A DNA stretch of 64,000 nucleotides from Pseudanabaena sp. (lineage in GTDB: Bacteria; Cyanobacteriota; Cyanobacteriia; Pseudanabaenales; Pseudanabaenaceae), in the NCBI GenBank assembly GCA_003249035.1, contig QBMK01000016.1, positions 1 through 64,000 of the forward strand. Reading direction: 5' to 3'. The stretch's first letter is position 1; every line of letters starts with the position of its first letter. Positions 17,826 through 27,273 of the stretch are shown here, one piece after another. A program made the translations under genes and the position numbers. Below the pieces are notes generated by a model. The model saw nothing but the letters and a program-made list of their open reading frames with translations, ran no database searches and was not told the origin of the DNA.

Positions 17826-19685
17826 ATGTCGAAAGTAATTGGGATCGACCTTGGTACAACAAACAGTTGTGTTTCTGTTTTAGAGGGTGGTAAACCTGTT
17901 GTCATCTCTAGTGCAGAGGGTGGGCGCACAACGCCGAGTATTGTCGCTTTTGTCAAAGACAGCAGCGAGAGGATTGTTGGACAGGTTGCTAAGCGCCAAT
18001 CCGTGACCAACTCAGTAAATACTGTTTACAGTATCAAACGGTTTATTGGTCGTAGTTGGGATGAGACCGAACAGGAGCGAAGTCATGTTCCTTATACTGC
18101 AGTCAAAGGCAAAGATGACACTGTAGATGTCAAGATTGGCGATCGCGCCTACACTCCCCAAGAAATTTCGGCAATGATCTTGCAAAAGCTGAAGCAAGAT
18201 GCCGAGAACTATCTAGGTGAAGAAGTAACTCAAGCTGTTATTACCGTCCCTGCTTATTTCACTGATACGCAGCGCCAAGCAACAAAGGATGCTGGGGCGA
18301 TTTCGGGCATGGAGGTTCTACGAATCGTCAATGAGCCTACGGCTGCGGCTCTTGCCTATGGATTAGATAAGCAAGATTAAGATCAGATCGTTTTAGTGTT
18401 CGACCTTGGCGGCGGTACGTTCGATGTGTCCGTCCTGCAACTTGGTGATGGAATTTTTGAAGTCAAGGCTACTTCAGGTAATAATCACCTTGGTGGTGAT
18501 GACTTTGACGCAGTGATCGTAGATTGGATGGTTGCTGACTTCAAGCAAAAAGAAGGTATTGATTTAACTGCTGATAAGACTGCCTTGCAGCGGCTAAAAG
18601 AGGCTGCAGAGAAAGCCAAGATAGAGCTTTCCAGCGCTCCTTCAACCTTGATCAGCTTGCCATTTATTGCAGCTGATGAATCAGGACCAAAGACTATTGA
18701 GCTGGACTTTACTCGTTCCAAATTTGATGAGATTACAGCATCTTTAGTCAAGTCAACTCTCGAACCAACTGCTCAGGCGCTGAAGGATGCAGGTTTATCG
18801 CCTAAAGAAATCAATCGAATTATTTTGGTTGGTGGCTCAACTCGTATTCCTTCGGTACAGGAAGCAATCTCCAAGTTCTTTGATGGTAAAAAACCAGACC
18901 AGTCAGTGAATCCTGATGAAGCTGTAGCGATCGGTGCTGCTGTGCAAGCAGGGATATTGGGTGGTGAGGTTAAGGATCTCTTATTGCTAGACGTAATTCC
19001 TCTTTCAATTGGACTAGAAACTCAAGGCGGAGTATTTACTAAGAATTTAGAACGTAACACCACAATCCCTACCAGCAAGGCACAAATTTTCTCCACTGCC
19101 GTTGATAATCAATCGGCAGTAGAAATTCATGTTCTACAGGGCGAACGGGCGATGGCGAAGGATAATAAGAGCCTCGGCAAATTTGAGCTTGAGGGCATTC
19201 GTCCTGCTCCTCGTGGCATTCCACAGATCGAAGTTTCCTTTGATATTGACGCTAACGGTATTCTCAAGGTCTCAGCCAGAGATATTGATACTGGGGTTGA
19301 GCAAAGTATTAGTATTACCAACACAGGTGGCTTAAGCCCCAGTGAAATTGAGAGAATGCGAATGGAAGCTGAAGTCTATTCTGAAGAAGATGATGTTCGT
19401 AGAGAATTAGCAAATATGCGTAACCAAGCATCCAACCTAATTCGCACTGTTGAAGAAATCCTCAGAGACAATGGACCCTCGGTGATTACTTCTAGTTTGC
19501 GAGAACCTACTCTCAAAAACATGGAAGCTCTCAAGAATTTATATGAAGCTGAGGAGGCTACATATGAAGACTTACAAACGGCAATTAAACCGTTGCAGCA
19601 ATCACTATTTGAAGTGACTCAAACAATCGAGAAATACTCCCAAGTTGAGCGTGTCAAGCAAAAACCAGGTGAAAGCTTAGAATAA
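17826..19685 (+). pseudogene. dnaK: DnaK-type Hsp70 chaperone interrupted by one in-frame TAA
   Basis: Both halves are in one frame and form a full Hsp70 of 619 codons. The first part (17826-18377) ends at GLDKQD. TAA occupies 18378-18380, and the frame continues [19 protein letters not shown] to the stop at 19685 with no other lesion. [10 protein letters not shown], the adenosine-binding [10 protein letters not shown] and the substrate-binding domain are all intact. The stop replaces a single residue between the two lobes of the ATPase domain, commonly Glu or Gln in relatives. A GTG at 18396 could restart translation but has no ribosome site and would lack the N-terminal lobe. The C-terminus lacks the usual acidic tail. 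It may be a recent nonsense mutation in one of several dnaK copies, a sequencing error, or a read-through site. Confidence 0.85.
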
Positions 19686-19723
19686 AACTGAAGGGCGAGG
19701 TAAAGCATCGCTCTTCAGTTTTA
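19683..19723 (+). terminator. Terminator after dnaK
   Basis: TAAAACTGAAGGGCGA pairs with TCGCTCTTCAGTTTTA (one G-U pair) around a 9-base loop, directly at the dnaK stop. TTTTA closes the stem. Confidence 0.7.
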
Positions 19724-19833
19724 CTGCGATCGCAAAGCGCTGTATGATGACAAAGTTATACTTTTATTTTTGGCTACAGTTGTCGTCTCTCAATATTGGC
19801 AACTAAAGCTTATTCTGTAAACCTTGAGCCGCT

Positions 19834-20802
19834 ATGTCACTGTTTGATTGGTTTGCTGAAACCCGTTCCCGTGCAGGTGAAGCATATCACCGCAAAACTC
19901 CTAACATAAATCAAAATTCTCAAGAACGTGAAATTCCTGATGGTTTGTGGCACAAATGTTCTAGTTGTGGCGCTTTAACCTATGTAAAGGATCTAAAAAT
20001 CAATTTGATGGTTTGCCCAGAATGTGGTCATCACAATCAGGTAAATGCCTATGAGCGCATAGTTCAGTTGATTGATGCTGGTACATGGCTGGAAATGGAC
20101 GCAGATCTAACTTCTTGCGATCCTTTAGGTTTTAAAGATCGCAAGCCTTATATCGATCGCATCAAAGAATATAAGCAAAAAACTGGTTTAAGTGATGGGG
20201 TGATCACTGGAACTGGCAAGATCGATGGCTGTGATGCTGCAATGGCAGTAATGGATTTTCGCTTTATGGGCGGCAGTATGGGATCGGTAGTGGGTGAAAA
20301 AATCACCCGTATGCTAGAAGCTGCTACTGCAAAACGCTTTCCTGCTTTGATATTTTGTGCTTCGGGTGGAGCGCGGATGCAAGAAGGGATTTTGAGCTTG
20401 ATGCAAATGGCAAAGACCTCGGCAGCTCTTGAGCGTCATCGTCAAGCTAATTTGCTGTATATCCCTGTTTTGACAAATCCCACTATGGGCGGCGTGACTG
20501 CAAGTTTTGCAATGCTCGGCGATATTATTTTGGCTGAGCCTAAAGCTTTAATCGGTTTTACAGGGCGACGAGTCATCGAGCAGACCCTCAAGCAAAAAAT
20601 TCCTGATGGTTTCCAGTCATCAGAATATTTGCTCGATCATGGATTTGTAGATGCGGTTGTACCAAGAACAAAACTGAAGCAAAGTTTGTCAATGATTTTG
20701 AAAATGCATCAACATCAAGAGTTAATTGCTACCAATCAAAATCTTAATGGTGCTACTAAGTCTGTAACCCATGCTATGTCTGATAGTACGCCAAGCTTAT
20801 GA
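19834..20802 (+). CDS. accD: Acetyl-CoA carboxylase carboxyltransferase subunit beta
   Basis: AccD (322 residues) joins AccA to transfer the carboxyl group from biotin to acetyl-CoA, the first step of fatty acid synthesis. The N-terminal C4 zinc ribbon is clear ([26 protein letters not shown] with four Cys). The crotonase-like core follows, with [13 protein letters not shown] and [12 protein letters not shown]. The stop codon lies immediately beside a strong hairpin. Confidence 0.96.
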   Translation: MSLFDWFAETRSRAGEAYHRKTPNINQNSQEREIPDGLWHKCSSCGALTYVKDLKINLMVCPECGHHNQVNAYERIVQLIDAGTWLEMDADLTSCDPLGFKDRKPYIDRIKEYKQKTGLSDGVITGTGKIDGCDAAMAVMDFRFMGGSMGSVVGEKITRMLEAATAKRFPALIFCASGGARMQEGILSLMQMAKTSAALERHRQANLLYIPVLTNPTMGGVTASFAMLGDIILAEPKALIGFTGRRVIEQTLKQKIPDGFQSSEYLLDHGFVDAVVPRTKLKQSLSMILKMHQHQELIATNQNLNGATKSVTHAMSDSTPSL

Positions 20803-20851
20803 ACCAATTTTTGAGTGGCGCTGCTTTGCCGCGCCACTCAAAAATTGGTTC
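20801..20851. terminator. Long hairpin at the accD stop
   Basis: A 21-bp perfect stem (GAACCAATTTTTGAGTGGCGC and complement) with a 9-base loop begins within the accD stop codon. It serves convergent accD and nagA. The GAACCAATTTT end matches the palindrome at the window start. Confidence 0.8.
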
Positions 20852-20897
20852 TTATCTATATTTAATTAAGGGACATACAGAAAATAATTGATCCCAA

Positions 20898-20932
20898 AAA
20901 TGTTGAGGTGGGCTTAGCCCACCTCAACATTT
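20898..20932. terminator. Second hairpin, overlapping the nagA end
   Basis: AAATGTTGAGGTGGGC pairs perfectly with GCCCACCTCAACATTT around TTA. The right arm encodes the last residues and the stop region of nagA on the minus strand. Confidence 0.75.
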
Positions 20933-21999
20933 ATAGGTTTTATATGGATCATTTTTTGTTGCATTCCACTAATTTCACAGACGAACGAAGTAGGGCCGGC
21001 TCGTCCGGGAGATGAGAACGAATACCTACACCAAGTAAGTCTCTGAGGTGCGTCTGCGTCTATCTCAAGGTTGATGGCAAGACGCGGAGCGTCGATCGCT
21101 AACTTAATTGCGTTTTCTGGTTCACAAACTCCCCACTCGATCAGTTTATTCACGGCTTTGATTAGGGGAAGAGTAGTACCTGAGAGGGTGCCATCTGGTA
21201 ATCTTGCCGTGCCGTTTTTAATCGTAATCTGGCGATCATCCCAAGGATAAGTGCCGTCAGCTAACCCAAGGGGCGCAAGCGCGTCGCTGACTAGAAAAAC
21301 TTTGTTTGTCATTCGATAAAGCAGTTTTACCATCTGTGGTGAAACATGAACTCCATCGGCGATTAACCCGCACCAAACCCGATCGCTTAAAATTGCTTCA
21401 CCTAATAAACCGACATCACGATGATGCAAACTTGGCATGGCATTAAAGGCATGAGTGACCATCGTTGCGCCTTGCTCGATCGCTATTCTCGTTTGCTCAG
21501 CATTAGCCATAGAGTGTCCTAAGCTGACAGTAATATTGCTATCGCGTAGATATTTGATAGTTTCACCAGTGGGATCGAGTTCGGGCGCGAGGGTGACAAG
21601 CTTAATAAATTTGGTGTAATCGCCTAATACTTGTTGCAATGTATCGAGATTCAGCGGTAATAAATGTTGCTGCGGATGTGCGCCCCTTTTGTCAGGATGA
21701 AGAAATGGCCCCTCAAGATGCACGCCTAAAATTTTGGCTTCGAGAGGATTAGGATTTCGCGTTTGATAGGAGATTGTTTCCGCTAGAAAAAATAGCGATC
21801 GTTGCGTTTGCTCAATAGATGTAGTAACAAGTGTAGGCAAGAATCCGTCTAGCCCTTGTTGATATAAAAACTGGCAAATCTCAGGTAACTTAGCGGCGCG
21901 ATCGCTATTTAGATCATTAAAGGAAATGCCCAAGGCTCCGTTAATTTGGAGATCGATCGCACCTTGGGTAGAACAGATGATTGTGCGTAAGCCTGTCAT
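20914..21999 (-). CDS. nagA: N-acetylglucosamine-6-phosphate deacetylase
   Basis: A 361-residue amidohydrolase predicted to remove acetate from GlcNAc-6-P during amino-sugar recycling. Metal and catalytic motifs are present: HLEGPFLHPDKRGAH, SLGHSMANAEQ, THAFNAMPSLHHR and the catalytic Asp in FLVSDALAP. The N-terminus is short: it begins just before GAIDLQINGALG and an in-frame stop lies a few codons upstream, so most of the small N-terminal beta domain is missing. The last about 30 residues are atypical and end inside a terminator hairpin. Function is probable but both ends look eroded. Confidence 0.85.
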   Translation of the reverse strand: MTGLRTIICSTQGAIDLQINGALGISFNDLNSDRAAKLPEICQFLYQQGLDGFLPTLVTTSIEQTQRSLFFLAETISYQTRNPNPLEAKILGVHLEGPFLHPDKRGAHPQQHLLPLNLDTLQQVLGDYTKFIKLVTLAPELDPTGETIKYLRDSNITVSLGHSMANAEQTRIAIEQGATMVTHAFNAMPSLHHRDVGLLGEAILSDRVWCGLIADGVHVSPQMVKLLYRMTNKVFLVSDALAPLGLADGTYPWDDRQITIKNGTARLPDGTLSGTTLPLIKAVNKLIEWGVCEPENAIKLAIDAPRLAINLEIDADAPQRLTWCRYSFSSPGRAGPTSFVCEISGMQQKMIHIKPINVEVG

Positions 22000-22112
22000 G
22001 GTATTTACAACGGAGAGGGTAATTCAAGGCGATCATCCATTGAGAAAGACAAATAAATTGTATAGATTTTGAAATTTTTTAGCTATGGTAACTTGAATAA
22101 GGCGATTTGGTC

Positions 22113-22601
22113 TTATTTAATGAATGAAAGCAAATCGAACTCTTGACGGATATCAAGTAGAGAGCGATCAAGCAAAGGATGAAATTCTAAAAAAGGCAAT
22201 CGTTTGTTTCGGTTACGAGTCTTAACCCAAATTGAAATTAATTCTGGCATGAGTGGAGGTAGAACTCTCAAAATATTTCCATAGAGCCAAAGCACCCCAT
22301 TTTGTTGAATCATGTCATCGTACATCACATCAACAGCAGGAGTTTTTCTCATTTCACGGAATTTTTGAAAAGTACATTCACTTGTCCACCAAAATAATGG
22401 CAAGATCTTTAGCTCATCATACATACCCGTGTCGCAGCCATAAATGACATGCCCGACATCATGGGCAAGCAGAATTTTGGCAAATTCAGGCGGTTGACTA
22501 TCGGGAGGCGTGAGATGGGGATTGATCGCGTAATATTCCTCCAAACCTTCGCGAAGAGTTTGGATACTACTTTTATCTTTATAAAGAGGTTTTTTATTCA
22601 T
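22113..22601 (-). CDS. Coq4-like protein with HDxxH-x11-E motif
   Basis: The 162-residue protein contains AHDVGHVIYGCDTGMYDE, which fits HDxxH followed 11 residues later by Glu, the zinc motif of the Coq4 ubiquinone-biosynthesis scaffold family. The rest is mostly helical with no signal peptide. Cyanobacteria make plastoquinone rather than ubiquinone, so its role here is unclear. It is divergent from a TetR regulator 48 bp away, with a palindromic operator candidate between them. Confidence 0.6.
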   Translation of the reverse strand: MNKKPLYKDKSSIQTLREGLEEYYAINPHLTPPDSQPPEFAKILLAHDVGHVIYGCDTGMYDELKILPLFWWTSECTFQKFREMRKTPAVDVMYDDMIQQNGVLWLYGNILRVLPPLMPELISIWVKTRNRNKRLPFLEFHPLLDRSLLDIRQEFDLLSFIK

Positions 22602-22609
22602 GATCTTTA

Positions 22610-22635
22610 TTTACGATACGCTGCCGTTTCGTAAA
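22610..22635. promoter_or_regulatory. Palindromic operator candidate for the TetR regulator
   Basis: TTTACGATACG-CTGC-CGTTTCGTAAA is a 26-bp inverted repeat with one mismatch, in the 48-bp gap between the Coq4-like gene and the divergent tetR gene. Its size and place are typical of TetR autoregulatory operators. Confidence 0.65.
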
Positions 22636-22649
22636 TTATAATAACACCC

Positions 22650-23225
22650 ATGAATGATGCTAGTAAAAAATCTTTAGGAAGACCTCGCAGTGATAAATCA
22701 CATCAGGCTATCTTGCAATCTGCTTTAGCACTGTTGGCTGAAGTTGGATTTGATGCAATAAGTATTGAGGCGATCGCATCTCGTGCAGGGGTTGGCAAAA
22801 CAACTATTTATCGTCGATATAGTGGTAAAGCGGAGTTGATAGCTGATGCTATTGAGAATATACGTGAAGAAGTGCTAATTCCTGATACGGGCAAACTGGA
22901 AAGTGATATAGATACGCTCATTGAAAAAGCTGCTCAAATTTCTCTTAATTCATTGGGACGACAAGCCGTTTCAATGATTATAAGCAGTGCCTCAAGTAAT
23001 CCTGAGTTTGCTCAGATTTATTGGTCAAAGTACTTACAGCCGCGCCGAGAAGCTTTTGATATTGTCATCGAACGGGCAAAATCTAGAAATGAAGTTTCGC
23101 AAGACTTAGATTCGGGGTTGGTTTTCGATACGATGAGTGGAATCATGCTTTATGCTTTGATCTTTCAACCTACCTCAGAATCTTGGACAGCATACGTCCG
23201 CCGCGCCCTAAGCTTGCTTATCTGA
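22650..23225 (+). CDS. TetR family transcriptional regulator
   Basis: A 191-residue regulator with an N-terminal TetR helix-turn-helix (SIEAIASRAGVGKTTIYRRYSGKAELI, about residues 40-66) after a basic GRPRSDKSH leader. The C-terminal half is a helical ligand-binding domain with no clear ligand class. It probably represses itself and the divergent Coq4-like gene through the palindrome at 22610. Confidence 0.88.
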   Translation: MNDASKKSLGRPRSDKSHQAILQSALALLAEVGFDAISIEAIASRAGVGKTTIYRRYSGKAELIADAIENIREEVLIPDTGKLESDIDTLIEKAAQISLNSLGRQAVSMIISSASSNPEFAQIYWSKYLQPRREAFDIVIERAKSRNEVSQDLDSGLVFDTMSGIMLYALIFQPTSESWTAYVRRALSLLI

Positions 23226-23246
23226 TAAGTTTTTGTACTGAATTTG

Positions 23247-23287
23247 GACGAATCGAGAGGGGCGAACCTCGCCCCTCTCGATTCGTC
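23247..23287. terminator. Bidirectional hairpin between tetR and ycf23
   Basis: A 19-bp perfect stem (GACGAATCGAGAGGGGCGA and complement) with loop ACC lies between the convergent tetR and ycf23 genes. Confidence 0.75.
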
Positions 23288-23311
23288 AATGTTGCTGGCG
23301 GGTAAATTTAA

Positions 23312-24064
23312 TTACACGATCGCCTGATTAGCAACATTGCTATCAATTGATTCTCTGAGAGCTCGAACTGTCGCAATCATCGAAACAACATCATTCAATT
23401 GGTTAACTGCGGAACCAACACCAACACCTGAAGCACCCGAAGCGATCGCCATTGGTGCTGTGACATTGCTCAAGCCAGAAGCGCACATTACGGGGATTGA
23501 TACAGCGCGGCTGATGGCATGGGCTGCGGCGAGAGTAGGTGATGCTTTTTCGATCGCACCAAGGATACCTGCATGGGTTGGAGCTGAGCTTGTGCCGCCT
23601 TCAGTTTGGATGATGTCTGCACCGATCGCTTCGAGTTTCTCGGCGAGGGTGACTTGCTCATCTAGAGGCAATGTGTGTGGGACAGTTACCGAGATAGCAG
23701 TATGAGGCAATAAGGCTCTGGTCTCTACAGTCAAAGCAATGATTTCATCGGCGGTAAATACACGACCTTGAGCATAGAAACTATCGTAGTTACCAATTTC
23801 GACAAGGTCAGCACCATTAGCCACAGCCTCAGCCAACTTGTGAGCTTCGACTGCGGATACACAAATAGGCAAGTAGCAATTAGCCTTTGCGATCGCAATT
23901 AGTTCAGCATCAGCAGCAATATCAACAAAAGTAGCACCACCGCGATCGGCTGCTTGCACGACCATTTTCACGGAGTTGCGATCGAAGTTGTGAAGACCGC
24001 TAATAATCTTGATGGCATTGCGGCGGCTAAAGGCGGTTGCTAAAGTAAGAGGTAAACGAGACAT
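23312..24064 (-). CDS. ycf23: Ycf23 / DUF561 family protein
   Basis: A protein of about 250 residues with a TIM-barrel-like sequence: ALKIISGL-type start (NAIKIISGLHNFDR), GGATFVDIAADAEL, QTEGGTSSAP and a glycine-rich phosphate-site-like SGVGVGSAVN near the end. It matches Ycf23, conserved in cyanobacteria and plastids, whose biochemical role is not settled. The frame is open to 24160, but that extension runs into a long hairpin. The ATG at 24064 (MSRLPLTLATAF) follows AGGA by 11 bases and fits the family start. Confidence 0.85.
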   Translation of the reverse strand: MSRLPLTLATAFSRRNAIKIISGLHNFDRNSVKMVVQAADRGGATFVDIAADAELIAIAKANCYLPICVSAVEAHKLAEAVANGADLVEIGNYDSFYAQGRVFTADEIIALTVETRALLPHTAISVTVPHTLPLDEQVTLAEKLEAIGADIIQTEGGTSSAPTHAGILGAIEKASPTLAAAHAISRAVSIPVMCASGLSNVTAPMAIASGASGVGVGSAVNQLNDVVSMIATVRALRESIDSNVANQAIV

Positions 24065-24123
24065 AAAATTTGTCATCCTAATAGACTGAATATTTAGATG
24101 TAGGACTACTTTAGCGCGATTTT

Positions 24124-24186
24124 GAATAAAACCCAAAGAGTGAGAGGTGGTGCACCGCACCGCCTCTCACTCTTTGGGTTTTATTC
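24124..24186. repeat. 30-bp-stem palindrome with AAAACCCAAA ends
   Basis: GAATAAAACCCAAAGAGTGAGAGG continues to GGTGC, loop ACC, and its complement, with one T-G wobble. It lies just upstream of ycf23 and overlaps the last codons of the small frame at 24167. The outer AAAACCCAAA matches the palindromes at 29162 and 36071. It may terminate transcription from the right. Confidence 0.75.
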
Positions 24187-24358
24187 GGTGATACCACAGA
24201 AATGTTGCTGAATCCACCATACCCAGAGTGGCATCGCCTAGTGGCAATTGACCGTTAATCACATATTGAGGATTTTTCCAAATGGTTTGTAACTCCCGTT
24301 CTTTGAACTGCATCTCAGCAGTTGGCAGTATTTGTAAAGGGCGATCGCAGCGAATCAT
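24167..24358 (-). CDS. Small hypothetical protein
   Basis: A 63-residue frame, MIRCDRPLQILPTAEMQFKE onward, with no motif I recognise. TAGGGAA precedes the ATG, a weak ribosome site. Its last residues fall in the long hairpin, so the natural end may have changed. It lies alone on the minus strand, 126 bp from the divergent gap gene. It could be a real short gene or chance. Confidence 0.4.
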   Translation of the reverse strand: MIRCDRPLQILPTAEMQFKERELQTIWKNPQYVINGQLPLGDATLGMVDSATFLWYHRIKPKE

Positions 24359-24447
24359 TTCCCTAGTGGGTTTTGAAATTTATATATTCAAACCCTGACA
24401 TATTAAGGCTTTAGAGTTTCTTGACTATAGAACTTGGGTTAGCATAA

Positions 24448-25509
<1,062 letters not shown>

Positions 25510-25534
25510 ATTCCTAAAATCTCCCGTATGGTCT

Positions 25535-25641
25535 TATACCAATGCACGAAAGTGTGACAACACTTTTGTGCATTAAAAACCAAACCTAGTAAGGGTTTTT
25601 AAAACTAAAAATGGCGTAGCCATTTTTAGTTTTGGTAATAG
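25535..25641. repeat. Three-hairpin miniature element, copy 1
   Basis: The element is bounded by TATACCAA and TTGGTAATA. Inside are AATGCACGAAAGTGT/ACACTTTTGTGCATT, AAAAACC/GGGTTTTT and AAAACTAAAAATGGC/GCCATTTTTAGTTTT. The same order and much of the sequence recur twice at 44759-44968. It sits between gap1 and the petE terminator. Confidence 0.8.
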
Positions 25642-25665
25642 TATCTCATTATATATTTCACAAAA

Positions 25666-25706
25666 AAAGAAGAGGGAAGCAAACTATGTTTGCTTCCCTC
25701 TTCTTT
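25666..25706 (-). terminator. Terminator of petE
   Basis: A 19-bp perfect stem (AAAGAAGAGGGAAGCAAAC and complement) with loop TAT lies 13 bases beyond the petE stop. Read on the minus strand it is followed by TTTTTG. Confidence 0.85.
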
Positions 25707-25719
25707 ACAGGCTTAAAAA

Positions 25720-26097
25720 TTAGCTAGCTACAATAATTTTGCCTGCCATACCAGCACCACGGTGAGGAGAGCAGTAATAAGCAAACTCACCAGCTTCATT
25801 AAAGGTAGACTCTAGTTCAGCCTTAGGCTTTTGAGCCAACTTCTTGTGAGAAAGTTCTTCATGACCATCAAACACAATATTGTGAGGGAAAGCCTTATTG
25901 TTAACCCATTTAACAGTATCGCCTACTTTGATCGTGACCACTTTAGGCTCGAATACTAGCTGACCACCATCAGAACCCATCTTAACGGTCACAGTATCAG
26001 CAGCAGCGGGGTTTGCAGACAGGAAGAAACTACCAACAATAAAAGCGAAGCTGACGAGCAAAAGATTAACCTTTTTCGCAAAGGACGAAATATTCAT
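25720..26097 (-). CDS. petE: Plastocyanin
   Basis: A 125-residue copper protein that carries electrons from cytochrome b6f to photosystem I in the lumen. A signal peptide (about residues 1-33, ending ANPAAA) precedes the mature domain. The four copper ligands are visible: His in AFPHNIVF, then Cys, His and Met in YYCSPHRGAGMAGK. It stands alone with its own terminator, 140 bp downstream of psbV on the same strand. Confidence 0.96.
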   Translation of the reverse strand: MNISSFAKKVNLLLVSFAFIVGSFFLSANPAAADTVTVKMGSDGGQLVFEPKVVTIKVGDTVKWVNNKAFPHNIVFDGHEELSHKKLAQKPKAELESTFNEAGEFAYYCSPHRGAGMAGKIIVAS

Positions 26098-26237
26098 AAT
26101 TAATTACCGACTAAAATTCAACTGAACTTGCGCTAATTCGACTCGACTCGAACTAGAACAACTAAAACACGTAGAGAGTAGCTAATTAGACTAGCTATTT
26201 TAAATGTACCGTATGACTAGTACGCTACATTATTCGT

Positions 26238-26747
26238 TTAATAGTATATCTTTCCGCCGCCCCAAGCGATACCTCTCACTTTAGGTTCGTAGAGGATATA
26301 ACCAGCCATCAGCTTAAGGTCATTGTCAGTAAGTCCACGCATGGTGGGGAAAATATCGGTACTCTTGAGGCTGGGGTGAACATCATAGATTTCAGTCACA
26401 CCATCATAGGTGGTAGGATTCTTCATGAAATCAACCAAGCCGAGGACATTATTACGTCCAGGATTTGCTCCAGCCAATGATTCTGGGGAAAGATTGACGT
26501 TGGGATTGGTGAAGGTAGCTCCGCCGAGGTGGCAAGTGGCACAGGCATTAGAGAATAATTTCTTGCCCTTAGCAATGTCTTTTTGGGTTAAGACAATATT
26601 TGTGGTTTCGTTAAGGGGCACGGTACGTAGTGCAATGGGAATGTCGGCTGCGCTGACGCTGGGGGTAAAAAGCTGGAAGGCTAGCATTACGAATGCGATC
26701 GCCACCGCTAAATATTTAAAAGAATTTTTGTTCATAATTACGGACAT
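26238..26747 (-). CDS. psbV: Cytochrome c550, photosystem II extrinsic subunit
   Basis: A 169-residue lumenal cytochrome that stabilises the oxygen-evolving complex. A signal peptide (about 1-33, ending SVSA) precedes the mature protein starting ADIPIALRTVPL. The haem site is CATCH and the C-terminus GGGKIYY matches the family. The first ATG is taken; Met5 (MNKNSFKYL) is equally plausible. petE lies downstream on the same strand. Confidence 0.95.
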   Translation of the reverse strand: MSVIMNKNSFKYLAVAIAFVMLAFQLFTPSVSAADIPIALRTVPLNETTNIVLTQKDIAKGKKLFSNACATCHLGGATFTNPNVNLSPESLAGANPGRNNVLGLVDFMKNPTTYDGVTEIYDVHPSLKSTDIFPTMRGLTDNDLKLMAGYILYEPKVRGIAWGGGKIYY

Positions 26748-26837
26748 AACTTAATTGATCTAAGTTTATCTAAAAGAATTTAACCTAATCTCAAAGATTT
26801 ATTGCGATTTTGCCATCGCGCTTACTTTTTAGATTTT

Positions 26838-27032
26838 TTAGGGTTTTTTGAAAGAGGTTTTAGAATTTTGAGCTTCGGATGCCATGATTACGGCTTTTGC
26901 GTCTTCCAAAGCAAGTTTGGTTTCGGCATCTTGGTATGCGATCCCAAGGCGATCACATAGTTTAAATACAGACTCAAGGGTGAGTTTGTAGTCTTCCGCG
27001 ATCTCAGCGATCGAATAATCAGCAAAGCCCAT
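26838..27032 (-). CDS. Small conserved cyanobacterial protein
   Basis: A 64-residue protein, MGFADYSIAEIAEDYKLTLE onward. It looks like one helical, helix-turn-helix-like unit (SIAEIAEDYKLTLESVFKLCDRLGIA) plus a second helix with LALEDAKAVIM. Similar small proteins sit in many cyanobacterial genomes and are sometimes labelled IF-2-like; I do not assign a function. It is divergent from the C39 peptidase gene, with two long hairpins between them. Confidence 0.65.
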   Translation of the reverse strand: MGFADYSIAEIAEDYKLTLESVFKLCDRLGIAYQDAETKLALEDAKAVIMASEAQNSKTSFKKP

Positions 27033-27095
27033 AGCAATACTCGTATCTAGTTAATTCTAGAGATGTTTGTGCTATTTTCTCATGCAAAGGCGAGA

Positions 27096-27150
27096 CAAAA
27101 ACCAAAAAGTAAAGGCGGCGCGAAGCGCCGCCTTTACTTTTTGGTTTTTG
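27096..27150. repeat. 26-bp perfect palindrome with GAA loop
   Basis: CAAAAACCAAAAAGTAAAGGCGGCGC pairs with its exact complement around GAA. It lies between divergent genes (26838-27032 minus and 27274 plus), so neither neighbour can use it as a terminator. It belongs with the AAACC(C)AA-ended palindromes. Confidence 0.8.
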
Positions 27151-27158
27151 AGAGTGAA

Positions 27159-27221
27159 CTAACCAAAAGAAACTTTTTGAAAGTGTTGCAAAGCAACACT
27201 TTCAAAAAGTTTCTTGGTTAG
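27159..27221. repeat. Second long palindrome in the same gap
   Basis: CTAACCAA(AA)GAAACTTTTTGAAAGTGTTGC pairs with its complement around AAA, with a 2-base bulge. It lies 8 bp from the previous palindrome, upstream of the C39 peptidase gene. Confidence 0.75.
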
Positions 27222-27273
27222 GGTCTGAGCGCAAAGTGTTGTAATAGAGTCAGTAGTCAATGATGCAACAGTA

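Noticed and set aside
25535-25641. Possible CRISPR-like repeat because of regular stems
   Set aside because: Only one unit here, no spacers, and the stems differ from each other; it is a structured repeat element.
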